NCBI RefSeq assembly: GCF_037975245.1 | Contig: NC_092562.1 | Coordinates: 1,398,501-1,462,500 of the forward strand | Reading direction: 5' to 3' | Origin: Apostichopus japonicus | Lineage: Eukaryota; Echinodermata; Holothuroidea; Aspidochirotida; Stichopodidae | DNA length: 64,000 bases | Part shown: one piece after another, positions 1 to 13,650 of the stretch | How positions within the stretch are numbered: the first letter of the stretch is position 1 | Layout of the letters: every line of letters starts with the position of its first letter | Translations under genes and position numbers: made by a program | Notes under the pieces: generated by a model | What the model saw: only the letters and a program-made list of their open reading frames with translations | Database searches by the model: none | Told to the model about the DNA's origin: nothing

Positions 1-813
1 TGAAGTTTAAAGTGGCATTGTATGGAATTACAGTCCCTGAAACTATTCAAATCAAATTCGACATTTCGTCATAATTATTGTCTATTTTTGCAACAAAGGG
101 ACGGATTATGAGATTATTATTGACTGACAGGTAATCAGAATGGCGCCAACGATCCCAAGCATGATTTTGGAAAGAAATGAAAAAGTCACGATTTGGGCCA
201 AAATTGAGAAAAATCATAAGGGTATAGCCTTACAAAATGATCAAATTTGGCCCAAAAATGACACTTCTCAAATTTCATTTTGGACGCAGATTTCGGATTC
301 CCGTAGCTTATAAGCTGCTTTTCATGAAGTTTAAAGTGGCATTGTATGGAATTATATCCCTGAAACTATCCAAATCATATTCGACATTTCGTCATAATTA
401 TTGTCTATTTTTGCAACAAAGGAACGGATTATGAGATTATTATTGACTGACAGGTAATCAGAATGGCGCCAACGATCCCACGCATAATTTTGGAAAGAAA
501 TGAAAAAGTCACGATTTGGGCCAAAATTGAGAAAAATCATAAGGGTATAGCCTTACAAAATGATCAAATTTGGCCCAAAAATGACACTTCTCAAATTTCA
601 TAAGCTTATTAGCTGCTTTTCATGAAGTTTAAAGTGGCATTGTATGGAATTATAGTCCCTGAAACTATTCAAATCATATTCGACATTTCGTCATAATTAT
701 TGTCTATTTTTGCAACAAAGGGACGGATTATGAGATTATTATTGACTGACAGGTAATCAGAATGGCGCCAACGATCCCAAGCATGATTTTGGAAAGAAAT
801 GAAAAAGTCACGA

Positions 814-878
814 TTTGGGCCAAAATTGAGAAAAATCATAAGGGTATAGCCTTACAAAATGATCAAATTTGGCCCAAA
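814..878. repeat. 65-bp imperfect inverted repeat present in typical monomers (example copy)
   Basis: Arms TTTGGGCCAAA (814-824) and TTTGGCCCAAA (868-878) are perfect reverse complements. After one mismatch TTGA pairs with TCAA, then comes an internal loop, then AAGG pairs with CCTT around a GTATAG loop. The DNA can form a cruciform and a transcript could form a hairpin. The same structure recurs in full and short monomers alike, apart from the variants at 4681 and in the 22.5, 30.2 and 32.1 kb monomers, where the AAGG/CCTT tip is replaced. Function is unknown. Confidence 0.8.
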
Positions 879-3800
879 AATGACACTTCTCAAATTTCAT
901 TTTGGACGCAGATTTCGGATTCCCGTAGCTTATAAGCTGCTTTTCATGAAGTTTAAAGTGGCATTGTATGGAATTATAGTCCCTGAAACTATTCAAATCA
1001 TATTCGATATTTCGTCATAATTATTGTCTATTTTTGCAACAAAGGAACGGATTATGAGATTATTATTGACTGACAGGTAATCAGAATGGCGCCAGCGATC
1101 CCACGCATGATTTTGGAAAGAAATGAAAAAAATCACGATTTGGGCCAAAATTGAGAAAAATCATAAGGGTATAGCCTTACAAAATGATCAAATTTGGCCC
1201 AAAAATGACACTTCTCAAATTTCATTTTGGACGCAGATTTCGGATTCCCGTAGCTTATAAGCTGCTTTTCATGAAGTTTAAAGTGGCATTGTATGGAATT
1301 ATAGTCCCTGAAACTATTCAAATCAAATTCGATATTTCGTCATAATTATTGTCTATTTTTGCAACAAAGGAACGGATTATGAGATTATTATTGACTGACA
1401 GGTAATCAGAATGGCGCCAACGATCCCACGCATGATTTTGGAAAGAAATGAAAAAGTCACGATTTGGGCCAAAATTGAGAAAAATCATAAGGGTATAGCC
1501 TTACAAAATGATCAAATTTGGCCCAAAAATGACACTTCTCAAATTTCATTTTGGACGCAGATTTCGGATTCCCGTAGCTTATAAGCTGCTTTTCATGAAG
1601 TTTAAAGTGGCATTGTATGGAATTATAGTCCCTGAAACTATTCAAATCATATTCGATATTTCGTCATAATTATTGTCTATTTTTGCAACAAAGGAACGGA
1701 TTATGAGATTATTATTGACTGACAGGTAATCAGAATGGCGCCAACGATCCCACGCATGATTTTGGAAAGAAATGAAAATGTCACGATTTGGGCCAAAATT
1801 GAGAAAAATCATAAGGGTATAGCCTTACAAAATGATCAAATTTGGCCCAAAAATGACACTTCTCAAATTTCATAAGCTTATTAGCTGCTTTTCATGAAGT
1901 TTAAAGTGGCATTGTATGGAATTATAGTCCCTGAAACTATTCAAATCATATTCGACATTTCGTCATAATTATTGTCTATTTTTGCAACAAAGGGACGGAT
2001 TATGAGATTATTATTGACTGACAGGTAATCAGAATGGCGCCAACGATCCCACGCATGATTTTGGAAAGAAATGAAAAAGTCACGATTTGGGCCAAAATTG
2101 AGAAAAATCATAAGGGTATAGCCTTACAAAATGATCAAATTTGGCCCAAAAATGACACTTCTCAAATTTCATTTTGGACGCAGATTTCGGATTCCCGTAG
2201 CTTATAAGCTGCTTTTCATGAAGTTTAAAGTGGCATTGTATGGAATTACAGTCCCTGAAACTATTCAAATCAAATTCGACATTTCGTCATAATTATTGTC
2301 TATTTTTGCAACAAAGGGACGGATTATGAGATTATTATTGACTGACAGGTAATCAGAATGGCGCCAACGATCCCAAGCATGATTTTGGAAAGAAATGAAA
2401 AAGTCACGATTTGGGCCAAAATTGAGAAAAATCATAAGGGTATAGCCTTACAAAATGATCAAATTTGGCCCAAAAATGACACTTCTCAAATTTCATTTTG
2501 GACGCAGATTTCGGATTCCCGTAGCTTATAAGCTGCTTTTCATGAAGTTTAAAGTGGCATTGTATGGAATTATATCCCTGAAACTATCCAAATCATATTC
2601 GACATTTCGTCATAATTATTGTCTATTTTTGCAACAAAGGAACGGATTATGAGATTATTATTGACTGACAGGTAATCAGAATGGCGCCAACGATCCCACG
2701 CATAATTTTGGAAAGAAATGAAAAAGTCACGATTTGGGCCAAAATTGAGAAAAATCATAAGGGTATAGCCTTACAAAATGATCAAATTTGGCCCAAAAAT
2801 GACACTTCTCAAATTTCATAAGCTTATAAGCTGCTTTTCATGAAGTTTAAAGTGGCATTGTATGGAATTATAGTCCCTGAAACTATTCAAATCATATTCG
2901 ACATTTCGTCATAATTATTGTCTATTTTTGCAACAAAGGGACGGATTATGAGATTATTATTGACTGACAGGTAATCAGAATGGCGCCAACGATCCCAAGC
3001 ATGATTTTGGAAAGAAATGAAAAAGTCACGATTTGGGCCAAAATTGAGAAAAATCATAAGGGTATAGCCTTACAAAATGATCAAATTTGGCCCAAAAATG
3101 ACACTTCTCAAATTTCATTTTGGACGCAGATTTCGGATTCCCGTAGCTTATAAGCTGCTTTTCATGAAGTTTAAAGTGGCATTGTATGGAATTATAGTCC
3201 CTGAAACTATCCAAATCATATTCGACATTTCGTCATAATTATTGTCTATTTTTGCAACAAAGGGACGGATTATGAGATTATTATTGACTGACAGGTAATC
3301 AGAATGGCGCCAACGATCCCACGCATGATTTTGGAAAGAAATGAAAAAGTCACGATTTGGGCCAAAATTGAGAAAAATCATAAGGGTATAGCCTTACAAA
3401 ATGATCAAATTTGGCCCAAAAATGACACTTCTCAAATTTCATTTTGGACGCAGATTTCGGATTCCCGTAGCTTATAAGCTGCTTTTCATGAAGTTTAAAG
3501 TGGCATTGTATGGAATTATAGTCCCTGAAACTATTCAAATCATATTCGACATTTCGTCATAATTATTGTCTATTTTTGCAACAAAGGAACGAATTATGAG
3601 ATTATTATTGACTGACAGGTAATCAGAATGGCGCCAACGATCCCACGCATGATTTTGGAAAGAAATGAAAAAGTCACGATTTGGGCCAAAATTGAGAAAA
3701 ATCATAAGGGTATATAGCCTTACAAAATGATCAAATTTGGCCCAAAAATGACACTTCTCAAATTTCATTTTGGACGCAGATTTCGGATTCCCGTAGCTTA

Positions 3801-4680
3801 TAAGCTGCTTTTCATGAAGTTTAAAGTGGCATTGTATGGAATTACAGTCCCTGAAACTATTCAAATCAAATTCGATATTTCGTCATAATTATTGTCTATT
3901 TTTGCAACAAAGGAACGGATTATGAGATTATTATTGACTGACAGGTAATCAGAATGGCGCCAACGATCCCACGCATGATTTTGGAAAGAAATGAAAAAGT
4001 CACGATTTGGGCCAAAATTGAGAAAAATCATAAGGGTATAGCCTTACAAAATGATCAAATTTGGCCCAAAAATGACACTTCTCAAATTTCATTTTGGACG
4101 CAGATTTCGGATTCCCGTAGCTTATAAGCTGCTTTTCATGAAGTTTAAAGTGGCATTGTATGGAATTATAGTCCCTGAAACTATTCAAATCATATTCGAT
4201 ATTTCGTCATAATTATTGTCTATTTTTGCAACAAAGGAACGGATTATGAGATTATTATTGACTGACAGGTAATCAGAATGGCGCCAACGATCCCACGCAT
4301 GATTTTGGAAAGAAATGAAAAAGTCACGATTTGGGCCAAAATTGAGAAAAATCATAAGGGTTTAGCCTTACAAAATGATCAAATTTGGCCCAAAAATGAC
4401 ACTTCTCAAATTTCATTTTGGACGCAGATTTCGGATTCCCGTAGCTTATAAGCTGCTTTTCATGAAGTTTAAAGTGGCATTGTATGGAATTATAGTCCCT
4501 GAAACTATTCAAATCAAATTCGATATTTCGTCATAATTATTGTCTATTTTTGCAACAAAGGAACGGATTATGAGATTATTATTGACTGACAGGTAATCAG
4601 AATGGCGCCAACGATCCCACGCATGATTTTGGAAAGAAATGAAAAAGTCACGATTTGGGCCAAAATTGAGAAAAATCATA

Positions 4681-4735
4681 AATGATCAAATTGATCAAAA
4701 TTGATCAAATTGATCAAAATGATCAAATGAACAAA
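4681..4735. repeat. Private GATCAA expansion inside one monomer
   Basis: In the monomer starting near 4648 the usual AGGGTATAGCCTTACA segment is replaced by about six degenerate copies of an 8-10 bp unit built on TGATCAAA, destroying the hairpin tip. The unit resembles the AATGATCAAATTTGG next to it, so replication slippage at that site is the simplest origin. No other monomer in the window has it. Confidence 0.85.
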
Positions 4736-7700
4736 ATGATCAAATTTGGCCCAAAAATGACACTTCTCAAATTTCATTTTGGACGCAGATTTCGGATTCC
4801 CGTAGCTTATAAGCTGCTTTTCATGAAGTTTAAAGTGGCATTGTATGGAATTATAGTCCCTGACTCTATTCAAATCATATTCGATATTTCGTCATAATTA
4901 TTGTCTATTTTTGCAACAAAGGAACGAATTATGAGATTATTATTGACTGACAGGTAATCAGAATGGCGCCAACGATCCCACGCATGATTTTGGAAAGAAA
5001 TGAAAAAGTCACGATTTGGGCCAAAATTGAGAAAAATCATAAGGGTATAGCCTTACAAAATGATCAAATTTGGCCCAAAAATGACACTTCTCAAATTTCA
5101 TTTTGGACGCAGATTTCGGATTCCCGTAGCTTATAAGCTGCTTTTCATGAAGTTTAAAGTGGCATTGTATGGAATTATAGTCCCTGAAACTATCCAAATC
5201 ATATTCGACATTTCGTCATAATTATTGTCTATTTTTGCAACAAAGGGACGGATTATGAGATTATTATTGACTGACAGGTAATCAGAATGGCGCCAGCGAT
5301 CCCACGCATGATTTTGGAAAGAAATGAAAAAGTCACGATTTGGGCCAAAATTGAGAAAAATCATAAGGGTATAGCCTTACAAAATGATCAAATTTGGCCC
5401 AAAAATGACACTTCTCAAATTTCATAAGCTTATAAGCTGCTTTTCATGAAGTTTAAAGTGGCATTGTATGGAATTATAGTCCCTGAAACTATTCAAATCA
5501 TATTCGACATTTCGTCATAATTATTGTCTATTTTTGCAACAAAGGGACGGATTATGAGATTATTATTGACTGACAGGTAATCAGAATGGCGCCAACGATC
5601 CCAAGCATGATTTTGGAAAGAAATGAAAAAGTCACGATTTGGGCCAAAATTGAGAAAAATCATAAGGGTATAGCCTTACAAAATGATCAAATTTGGCCCA
5701 AAAATGACACTTCTCAAATTTCATTTTGGACGCAGATTTCGGATTCCCGTAGCTTATAAGCTGCTTTTCATGAAGTTTAAAGTGGCATTGTATGGAATTA
5801 TAGTCCCTGAAACTATCCAAATCATATTCGACATTTCGTCATAATTATTGTCTATTTTTGCAACAAAGGGACGGATTATGAGATTATTATTGACTGACAG
5901 GTAATCAGAATGGCGCCAACGATCCCACGCATGATTTTGGAAAGAAATGAAAAAGTCACGATTTGGGCCAAAATTGAGAAAAATCATAAGGGTATAGCCT
6001 TACAAAATGATCAAATTTGGCCCAAAAATGACACTTCTCAAATTTCATAAGCTTATAAGCTGCTTTTCATGAAGTTTAAAGTGGCATTGTATGGAATTAT
6101 AGTCCCTGAAACTATTGAAATCATATTCGACATTTCGTCATAATTATTGTCTATTTTTGCAACAAAGGGACGGATTATGAGATTATTATTGACTGACAGG
6201 TAATCAGAATGGCGCCAACGATCCCAAGCATGATTTTGGAAAGAAATGAAAAAGTCACGATTTGGGCCAAAATTGAGAAAAATCATAAGGGTATAGCCTT
6301 ACAAAATGATCAAATTTGGCCCAAAAATGACACTTCTCAAATTTCATTTTGGACGCAGATTTCGGATTCCCGTAGCTTATAAGCTGCTTTTCATGAAGTT
6401 TAAAGTGGCATTGTATGGAATTATAGTCCCTGAAACTATTCAAATCATATTCGATATTTCGTCATAATTATTGTCTATTTTTGCAACAAAGGAACGGATT
6501 ATGAGATTATTATTGACTGACAGGTAATCAGAATGGCGCCAGCGATCCCACGCATGATTTTGGAAAGAAATGAAAAAAATCACGATTTGGGCCAAAATTG
6601 AGAAAAATCATAAGGGTATAGCCTTACAAAATGATCAAATTTGGCCCAAAAATGACACTTCTCAAATTTCATTTTGGACGCAGATTTCGGATTCCCGTAG
6701 CTTATAAGCTGCTTTTCATGAAGTTTAAAGTGGCATTGTATGGAATTATAGTCCCTGAAACTATTCAAATCAAATTCGATATTTCGTCATAATTATTGTC
6801 TATTTTTGCAACAAAGGAACGGATTATGAGATTATTATTGACTGACAGGTAATCAGAATGGCGCCAACGATCCCACGCATGATTTTGGAAAGAAATGAAA
6901 AAGTCACGATTTGGGCCAAAATTGAGAAAAATCATAAGGGTATAGCCTTACAAAATGATCAAATTTGGCCCAAAAATGACACTTCTCAAATTTCATTTTG
7001 GACGCAGATTTCGGATTCCCGTAGCTTATAAGCTGCTTTTCATGAAGTTTAAAGTGGCATTGTATGGAATTATAGTCCCTGAAACTATTCAAATCATATT
7101 CGATATTTCGTCATAATTATTGTCTATTTTTGCAACAAAGGAACGGATTATGAGATTATTATTGACTGACAGGTAATCAGAATGGCGCCAACGATCCCAC
7201 GCATGATTTTGGAAAGAAATGAAAATGTCACGATTTGGGCCAAAATTGAGAAAAATCATAAGGGTATAGCCTTACAAAATGATCAAATTTGGCCCAAAAA
7301 TGACACTTCTCAAATTTCATAAGCTTATTAGCTGCTTTTCATGAAGTTTAAAGTGGCATTGTATGGAATTATAGTCCCTGAAACTATTCAAATCATATTC
7401 GACATTTCGTCATAATTATTGTCTATTTTTGCAACAAAGGGACGGATTATGAGATTATTATTGACTGACAGGTAATCAGAATGGCGCCAACGATCCCACG
7501 CATGATTTTGGAAAGAAATGAAAAAGTCACGATTTGGGCCAAAATTGAGAAAAATCATAAGGGTATAGCCTTACAAAATGATCAAATTTGGCCCAAAAAT
7601 GACACTTCTCAAATTTCATTTTGGACGCAGATTTCGGATTCCCGTAGCTTATAAGCTGCTTTTCATGAAGTTTAAAGTGGCATTGTATGGAATTACAGTC

Positions 7701-8899
7701 CCTGAAACTATTCAAATCAAATTCGACATTTCGTCATAATTATTGTCTATTTTTGCAACAAAGGGACGGATTATGAGATTATTATTGACTGACAGGTAAT
7801 CAGAATGGCGCCAACGATCCCAAGCATGATTTTGGAAAGAAATGAAAAAGTCACGATTTGGGCCAAAATTGAGAAAAATCATAAGGGTATAGCCTTACAA
7901 AATGATCAAATTTGGCCCAAAAATGACACTTCTCAAATTTCATTTTGGACGCAGATTTCGGATTCCCGTAGCTTATAAGCTGCTTTTCATGAAGTTTAAA
8001 GTGGCATTGTATGGAATTATATCCCTGAAACTATCCAAATCATATTCGACATTTCGTCATAATTATTGTCTATTTTTGCAACAAAGGAACGGATTATGAG
8101 ATTATTATTGACTGACAGGTAATCAGAATGGCGCCAACGATCCCACGCATAATTTTGGAAAGAAATGAAAAAGTCACGATTTGGGCCAAAATTGAGAAAA
8201 ATCATAAGGGTATAGCCTTACAAAATGATCAAATTTGGCCCAAAAATGACACTTCTCAAATTTCATAAGCTTATAAGCTGCTTTTCATGAAGTTTAAAGT
8301 GGCATTGTATGGAATTATAGTCCCTGAAACTATTCAAATCATATTCGACATTTCGTCATAATTATTGTCTATTTTTGCAACAAAGGGACGGATTATGAGA
8401 TTATTATTGACTGACAGGTAATCAGAATGGCGCCAACGATCCCAAGCATGATTTTGGAAAGAAATGAAAAAGTCACGATTTGGGCCAAAATTGAGAAAAA
8501 TCATAAGGGTATAGCCTTACAAAATGATCAAATTTGGCCCAAAAATGACACTTCTCAAATTTCATTTTGGACGCAGATTTCGGATTCCCGTAGCTTATAA
8601 GCTGCTTTTCATGAAGTTTAAAGTGGCATTGTATGGAATTATAGTCCCTGAAACTATCCAAATCATATTCGACATTTCGTCATAATTATTGTCTATTTTT
8701 GCAACAAAGGGACGGATTATGAGATTATTATTGACTGACAGGTAATCAGAATGGCGCCAACGATCCCACGCATGATTTTGGAAAGAAATGAAAAAGTCAC
8801 GATTTGGGCCAAAATTGAGAAAAATCATAAGGGTATAGCCTTACAAAATGATCAAATTTGGCCCAAAAATGACACTTCTCAAATTTCATAAGCTTATAA

Positions 8900-11800
8900 G
8901 CTGCTTTTCATGAAGTTTAAAGTGGCATTGTATGGAATTATAGTCCCTGAAACTATCCAAATCATATTCGACATTTCGTCATAATTATTGTCTATTTTTG
9001 CAACAAAGGGACGGATTATGAGATTATTATTGACTGACAGGTAATCAGAATGGCGCCAACGATCCCAAGCATGATTTTGGAAAGAAATGAAAAAGTCACG
9101 ATTTGGGCCAAAATTGAGAAAAATCATAAGGGTATAGCCTTACAAAATGATCAAATTTGGCCCAAAAATGACACTTCTCAAATTTCATTTTGGACGCAGA
9201 TTTCGGATTCCCGTAGCTTATAAGCTGCTTTTCATGAAGTTTAAAGTGGCATTGTATGGAATTATAGTCCCTGAAACTATTCAAATCATATTCGATATTT
9301 CGTCATAATTATTGTCTATTTTTGCAACAAAGGAACGGATTATGAGATTATTATTGACTGACAGGTAATCAGAATGGCGCCAGCGATCCCACGCATGATT
9401 TTGGAAAGAAATGAAAAAAGTCACGATTTGGGCCAAAATTGAGAAAAATCATAAGGGTATAGCCTTACAAAATGATCAAATTTGGCCCAAAAATGACACT
9501 TCTCAAATTTCATTTTGGACGCAGATTTCGGATTCCCGTAGCTTATAAGCTGCTTTTCATGAAGTTTAAAGTGGCATTGTATGGAATTATAGTCCCTGAA
9601 ACTATTCAAATCAAATTCGATATTTCGTCATAATTATTGTCTATTTTTGCAACAAAGGAACGGATTATGAGATTATTATTGACTGACAGGTAATCAGAAT
9701 GGCGCCAACGATCCCACGCATGATTTTGGAAAGAAATGAAAAAGTCACGATTTGGGCCAAAATTGAGAAAAATCATAAGGGTATAGCCTTACAAAATGAT
9801 CAAATTTGGCCCAAAAATGACACTTCTCAAATTTCATTTTGGACGCAGATTTCGGATTCCCGTAGCTTATAAGCTGCTTTTCATGAAGTTTAAAGTGGCA
9901 TTGTATGGAATTATAGTCCCTGAAACTATTCAAATCATATTCGATATTTCGTCATAATTATTGTCTATTTTTGCAACAAAGGAACGGATTATGAGATTAT
10001 TATTGACTGACAGGTAATCAGAATGGCGCCAACGATCCCACGCATGATTTTGGAAAGAAATGAAAATGTCACGATTTGGGCCAAAATTGAGAAAAATCAT
10101 AAGGGTATAGCCTTACAAAATGATCAAATTTGGCCCAAAAATGACACTTCTCAAATTTCATAAGCTTATAAGCTGCTTTTCATGAAGTTTAAAGTGGCAT
10201 TGTATGGAATTATAGTCCCTGAAACTATTCAAATCATATTCGACATTTCGTCATAATTATTGTCTATTTTTGCAACAAAGGGACGGATTATGAGATTATT
10301 ATTGACTGACAGGTAATCAGAATGGCGCCAACGATCCCACGCATGATTTTGGAAAGAAATGAAAAAGTCACGATTTGGGCCAAAATTGAGAAAAATCATA
10401 AGGGTATAGCCTTACAAAATGATCAAATTTGGCCCAAAAATGACACTTCTCAAATTTCATTTTGGACGCAGATTTCGGATTCCCGTAGCTTATAAGCTGC
10501 TTTTCATGAAGTTTAAAGTGGCATTGTATGGAATTATAGTCCCTGAAACTATCCAAATCATATTCGACATTTCGTCATAATTATTGTCTATTTTTGCAAC
10601 AAAGGAACGGATTATGAGATTATTATTGACTGACAGGTAATCAGAATGGCGCCAACGATCCCACGCATGATTTTGGAAAGAAATGAAAAAGTCACGATTT
10701 GGGCCAAAATTGAGAAAAATCATAAGGGTATAGCCTTACAAAATGATCAAATTTGGCCCAAAAATGACACTTCTCAAATTTCATTTTGGACGCAGATTTC
10801 GGATTCCCGTAGCTTATAAGCTGCTTTTCATGAAGTTTAAAGTGGCATTGTATGGAATTATAGTCCCTGAAACTATTCAAATCATATTCGATATTTCGTC
10901 ATAATTATTGTCTATTTTTGCAACAAAGGAACGGATTATGAGATTATTATTGACTGACAGGTAATCAGAATGGCGCCAGCGATCCCACGCATGATTTTGG
11001 AAAGAAATGAAAAAAGTCACGATTTGGGCCAAAATTGAGAAAAATCATAAGGGTATTAACCTTACAAAATGATCAAATTTGGCCCAAAAATGACACTTCT
11101 CAAATTTCACTTTGGACGCAGATTTCGGATTCCCGTAGCTTATAAGCTGCTTTTCATGAAGTTTAAAGTGGCATTGTATGGAATTATAGTCCCTGAAACT
11201 ATCCAAATCATATTCGACATTTCGTCATAATTATTGTCTATTTTTGCAACAAAGGGACGGATTATGAGATTATTATTGACTGACAGGTAATCAGAATGGC
11301 GCCAACGATCCCACGCATGATTTTGGAAAGAAATGAAAAAGTCACGATTTGGGCCAAAATTGAGAAAAATCATAAGGGTATAGCCTTACAAAATGATCAA
11401 ATTTGGCCCAAAAATGACACTTCTCAAATTTCATAAGCTTATAAGCTGCTTTTCATGAAGTTTAAAGTGGCATTGTATGGAATTATAGTCCCTGAAACTA
11501 TTCAAATCATATTCGACATTTCGTCATAATTATTGTCTATTTTTGCAACAAAGGGACGGATTATGAGATTATTATTGACTGACAGGTAATCAGAATGGCG
11601 CCAACGATCCCAAGCATGATTTTGGAAAGAAATGAAAAAGTCACGATTTGGGCCAAAATTGAGAAAAATCATAAGGGTATAGCCTTACAAAATGATCAAA
11701 TTTGGCCCAAAAATGACACTTCTCAAATTTCATTTTGGACGCAGATTTCGGATTCCCGTAGCTTATAAGCTGCTTTTCATGAAGTTTAAAGTGGCATTGT

Positions 11801-13650
11801 ATGGAATTATAGTCCCTGAAACTATTCAAATCATATTCGATATTTCGTCATAATTATTGTCTATTTTTGCAACAAAGGAACGGATTATGAGATTATTATT
11901 GACTGACAGGTAATCAGAATGGCGCCAGCGATCCCACGCATGATTTTGGAAAGAAATGAAAAAAGTCACGATTTGGGCCAAAATTGAGAAAAATCATAAG
12001 GGTATAGCCTTACAAAATGATCAAATTTGGCCCAAAAATGACACTTCTCAAATTTCATTTTGGACGCAGATTTCGGATTCCCGTAGCTTATAAGCTGCTT
12101 TTCATGAAGTTTAAAGTGGCATTGTATGGAATTATAGTCCCTGAAACTATTCAAATCAAATTCGATATTTCGTCATAATTATTGTCTATTTTTGCAACAA
12201 AGGAACGGATTATGAGATTATTATTGACTGACAGGTAATCAGAATGGCGCCAACGATCCCACGCATGATTTTGGAAAGAAATGAAAAAGTCACGATTTGG
12301 GCCAAAATTGAGAAAAATCATAAGGGTATAGCCTTACAAAATGATCAAATTTGGCCCAAAAATGACACTTCTCAAATTTCATTTTGGACGCAGATTTCGG
12401 ATTCCCGTAGCTTATAAGCTGCTTTTCATGAAGTTTAAAGTGGCATTGTATGGAATTATAGTCCCTGAAACTATTCAAATCATATTCGATATTTCGTCAT
12501 AATTATTGTCTATTTTTGCAACAAAGGAACGGATTATGAGATTATTATTGACTGACAGGTAATCAGAATGGCGCCAACGATCCCACGCATGATTTTGGAA
12601 AGAAATGAAAATGTCACGATTTGGGCCAAAATTGAGAAAAATCATAAGGGTATAGCCTTACAAAATGATCAAATTTGGCCCAAAAATGACACTTCTCAAA
12701 TTTCATAAGCTTATAAGCTGCTTTTCATGAAGTTTAAAGTGGCATTGTATGGAATTATAGTCCCTGAAACTATTCAAATCATATTCGACATTTCGTCATA
12801 ATTATTGTCTATTTTTGCAACAAAGGGACGGATTATGAGATTATTATTGACTGACAGGTAATCAGAATGGCGCCAACGATCCCACGCATGATTTTGGAAA
12901 GAAATGAAAAAGTCACGATTTGGGCCAAAATTGAGAAAAATCATAAGGGTATAGCCTTACAAAATGATCAAATTTGGCCCAAAAATGACACTTCTCAAAT
13001 TTCATTTTGGACGCAGATTTCGGATTCCCGTAGCTTATAAGCTGCTTTTCATGAAGTTTAAAGTGGCATTGTATGGAATTATAGTCCCTGAAACTATCCA
13101 AATCATATTCGACATTTCGTCATAATTATTGTCTATTTTTGCAACAAAGGAACGGATTATGAGATTATTATTGACTGACAGGTAATCAGAATGGCGCCAA
13201 CGATCCCACGCATGATTTTGGAAAGAAATGAAAAAGTCACGATTTGGGCCAAAATTGAGAAAAATCATAAGGGTATAGCCTTACAAAATGATCAAATTTG
13301 GCCCAAAAATGACACTTCTCAAATTTCATTTTGGACGCAGATTTCGGATTCCCGTAGCTTATAAGCTGCTTTTCATGAAGTTTAAAGTGGCATTGTATGG
13401 AATTATAGTCCCTGAAACTATTCAAATCATATTCGATATTTCGTCATAATTATTGTCTATTTTTGCAACAAAGGAACGGATTATGAGATTATTATTGACT
13501 GACAGGTAATCAGAATGGCGCCAGCGATCCCACGCATGATTTTGGAAAGAAATGAAAAAAGTCACGATTTGGGCCAAAATTGAGAAAAATCATAAGGGTA
13601 TTAACCTTACAAAATGATCAAATTTGGCCCAAAAATGACACTTCTCAAAT
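8900..13650. repeat. Higher-order copies 2545 bp apart
   Basis: About 2.2 kb from 8.9-11.1 kb recurs at 11.45-13.65 kb with a constant offset of 2545 bp. Shared rare markers include GAAAATGTCACG (about 10064 and 12609), GGTATTAACC in place of GGTATAGCC (about 11054 and 13599) and CACTTTGGACG just after it. The order of long and short monomers is the same. Confidence 0.8.

Larger units (their letters stand above)
750..8750. repeat. Higher-order copies 5447 bp apart (0.75-3.3 kb and 6.2-8.75 kb)
   Basis: The order of full and short monomers and several rare variants repeat with a constant offset of 5447 bp: seven A's before TCACG at about 1128 and 6575, GAAAATGTCACG at 1773 and 7220, ATTACAGTCC at 2247 and 7694, ATTATATCCCTG at 2571 and 8018, and GCATAATTTTGG at 2700 and 8147. 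Within it, bases 1-1000 match 2219-3220 at offset 2218. A 2841-bp offset links 5.6-7.7 kb with 8.5-10.5 kb. Block edges are approximate. Confidence 0.8.

Noticed and set aside
900-935. CENP-B box in the satellite (TTTCGGATTCCCGTAGC)
   Set aside because: It has TTCG but not the required A and CGGG at the set spacing, on either strand.
808-996. 62-residue minus-strand reading frame repeated in most full satellite monomers (also 65- and 77-residue variants)
   Set aside because: It follows from copying of one monomer. It is broken or shifted in short monomers, has no known motif, and nothing suggests coding constraint over the repeat itself.
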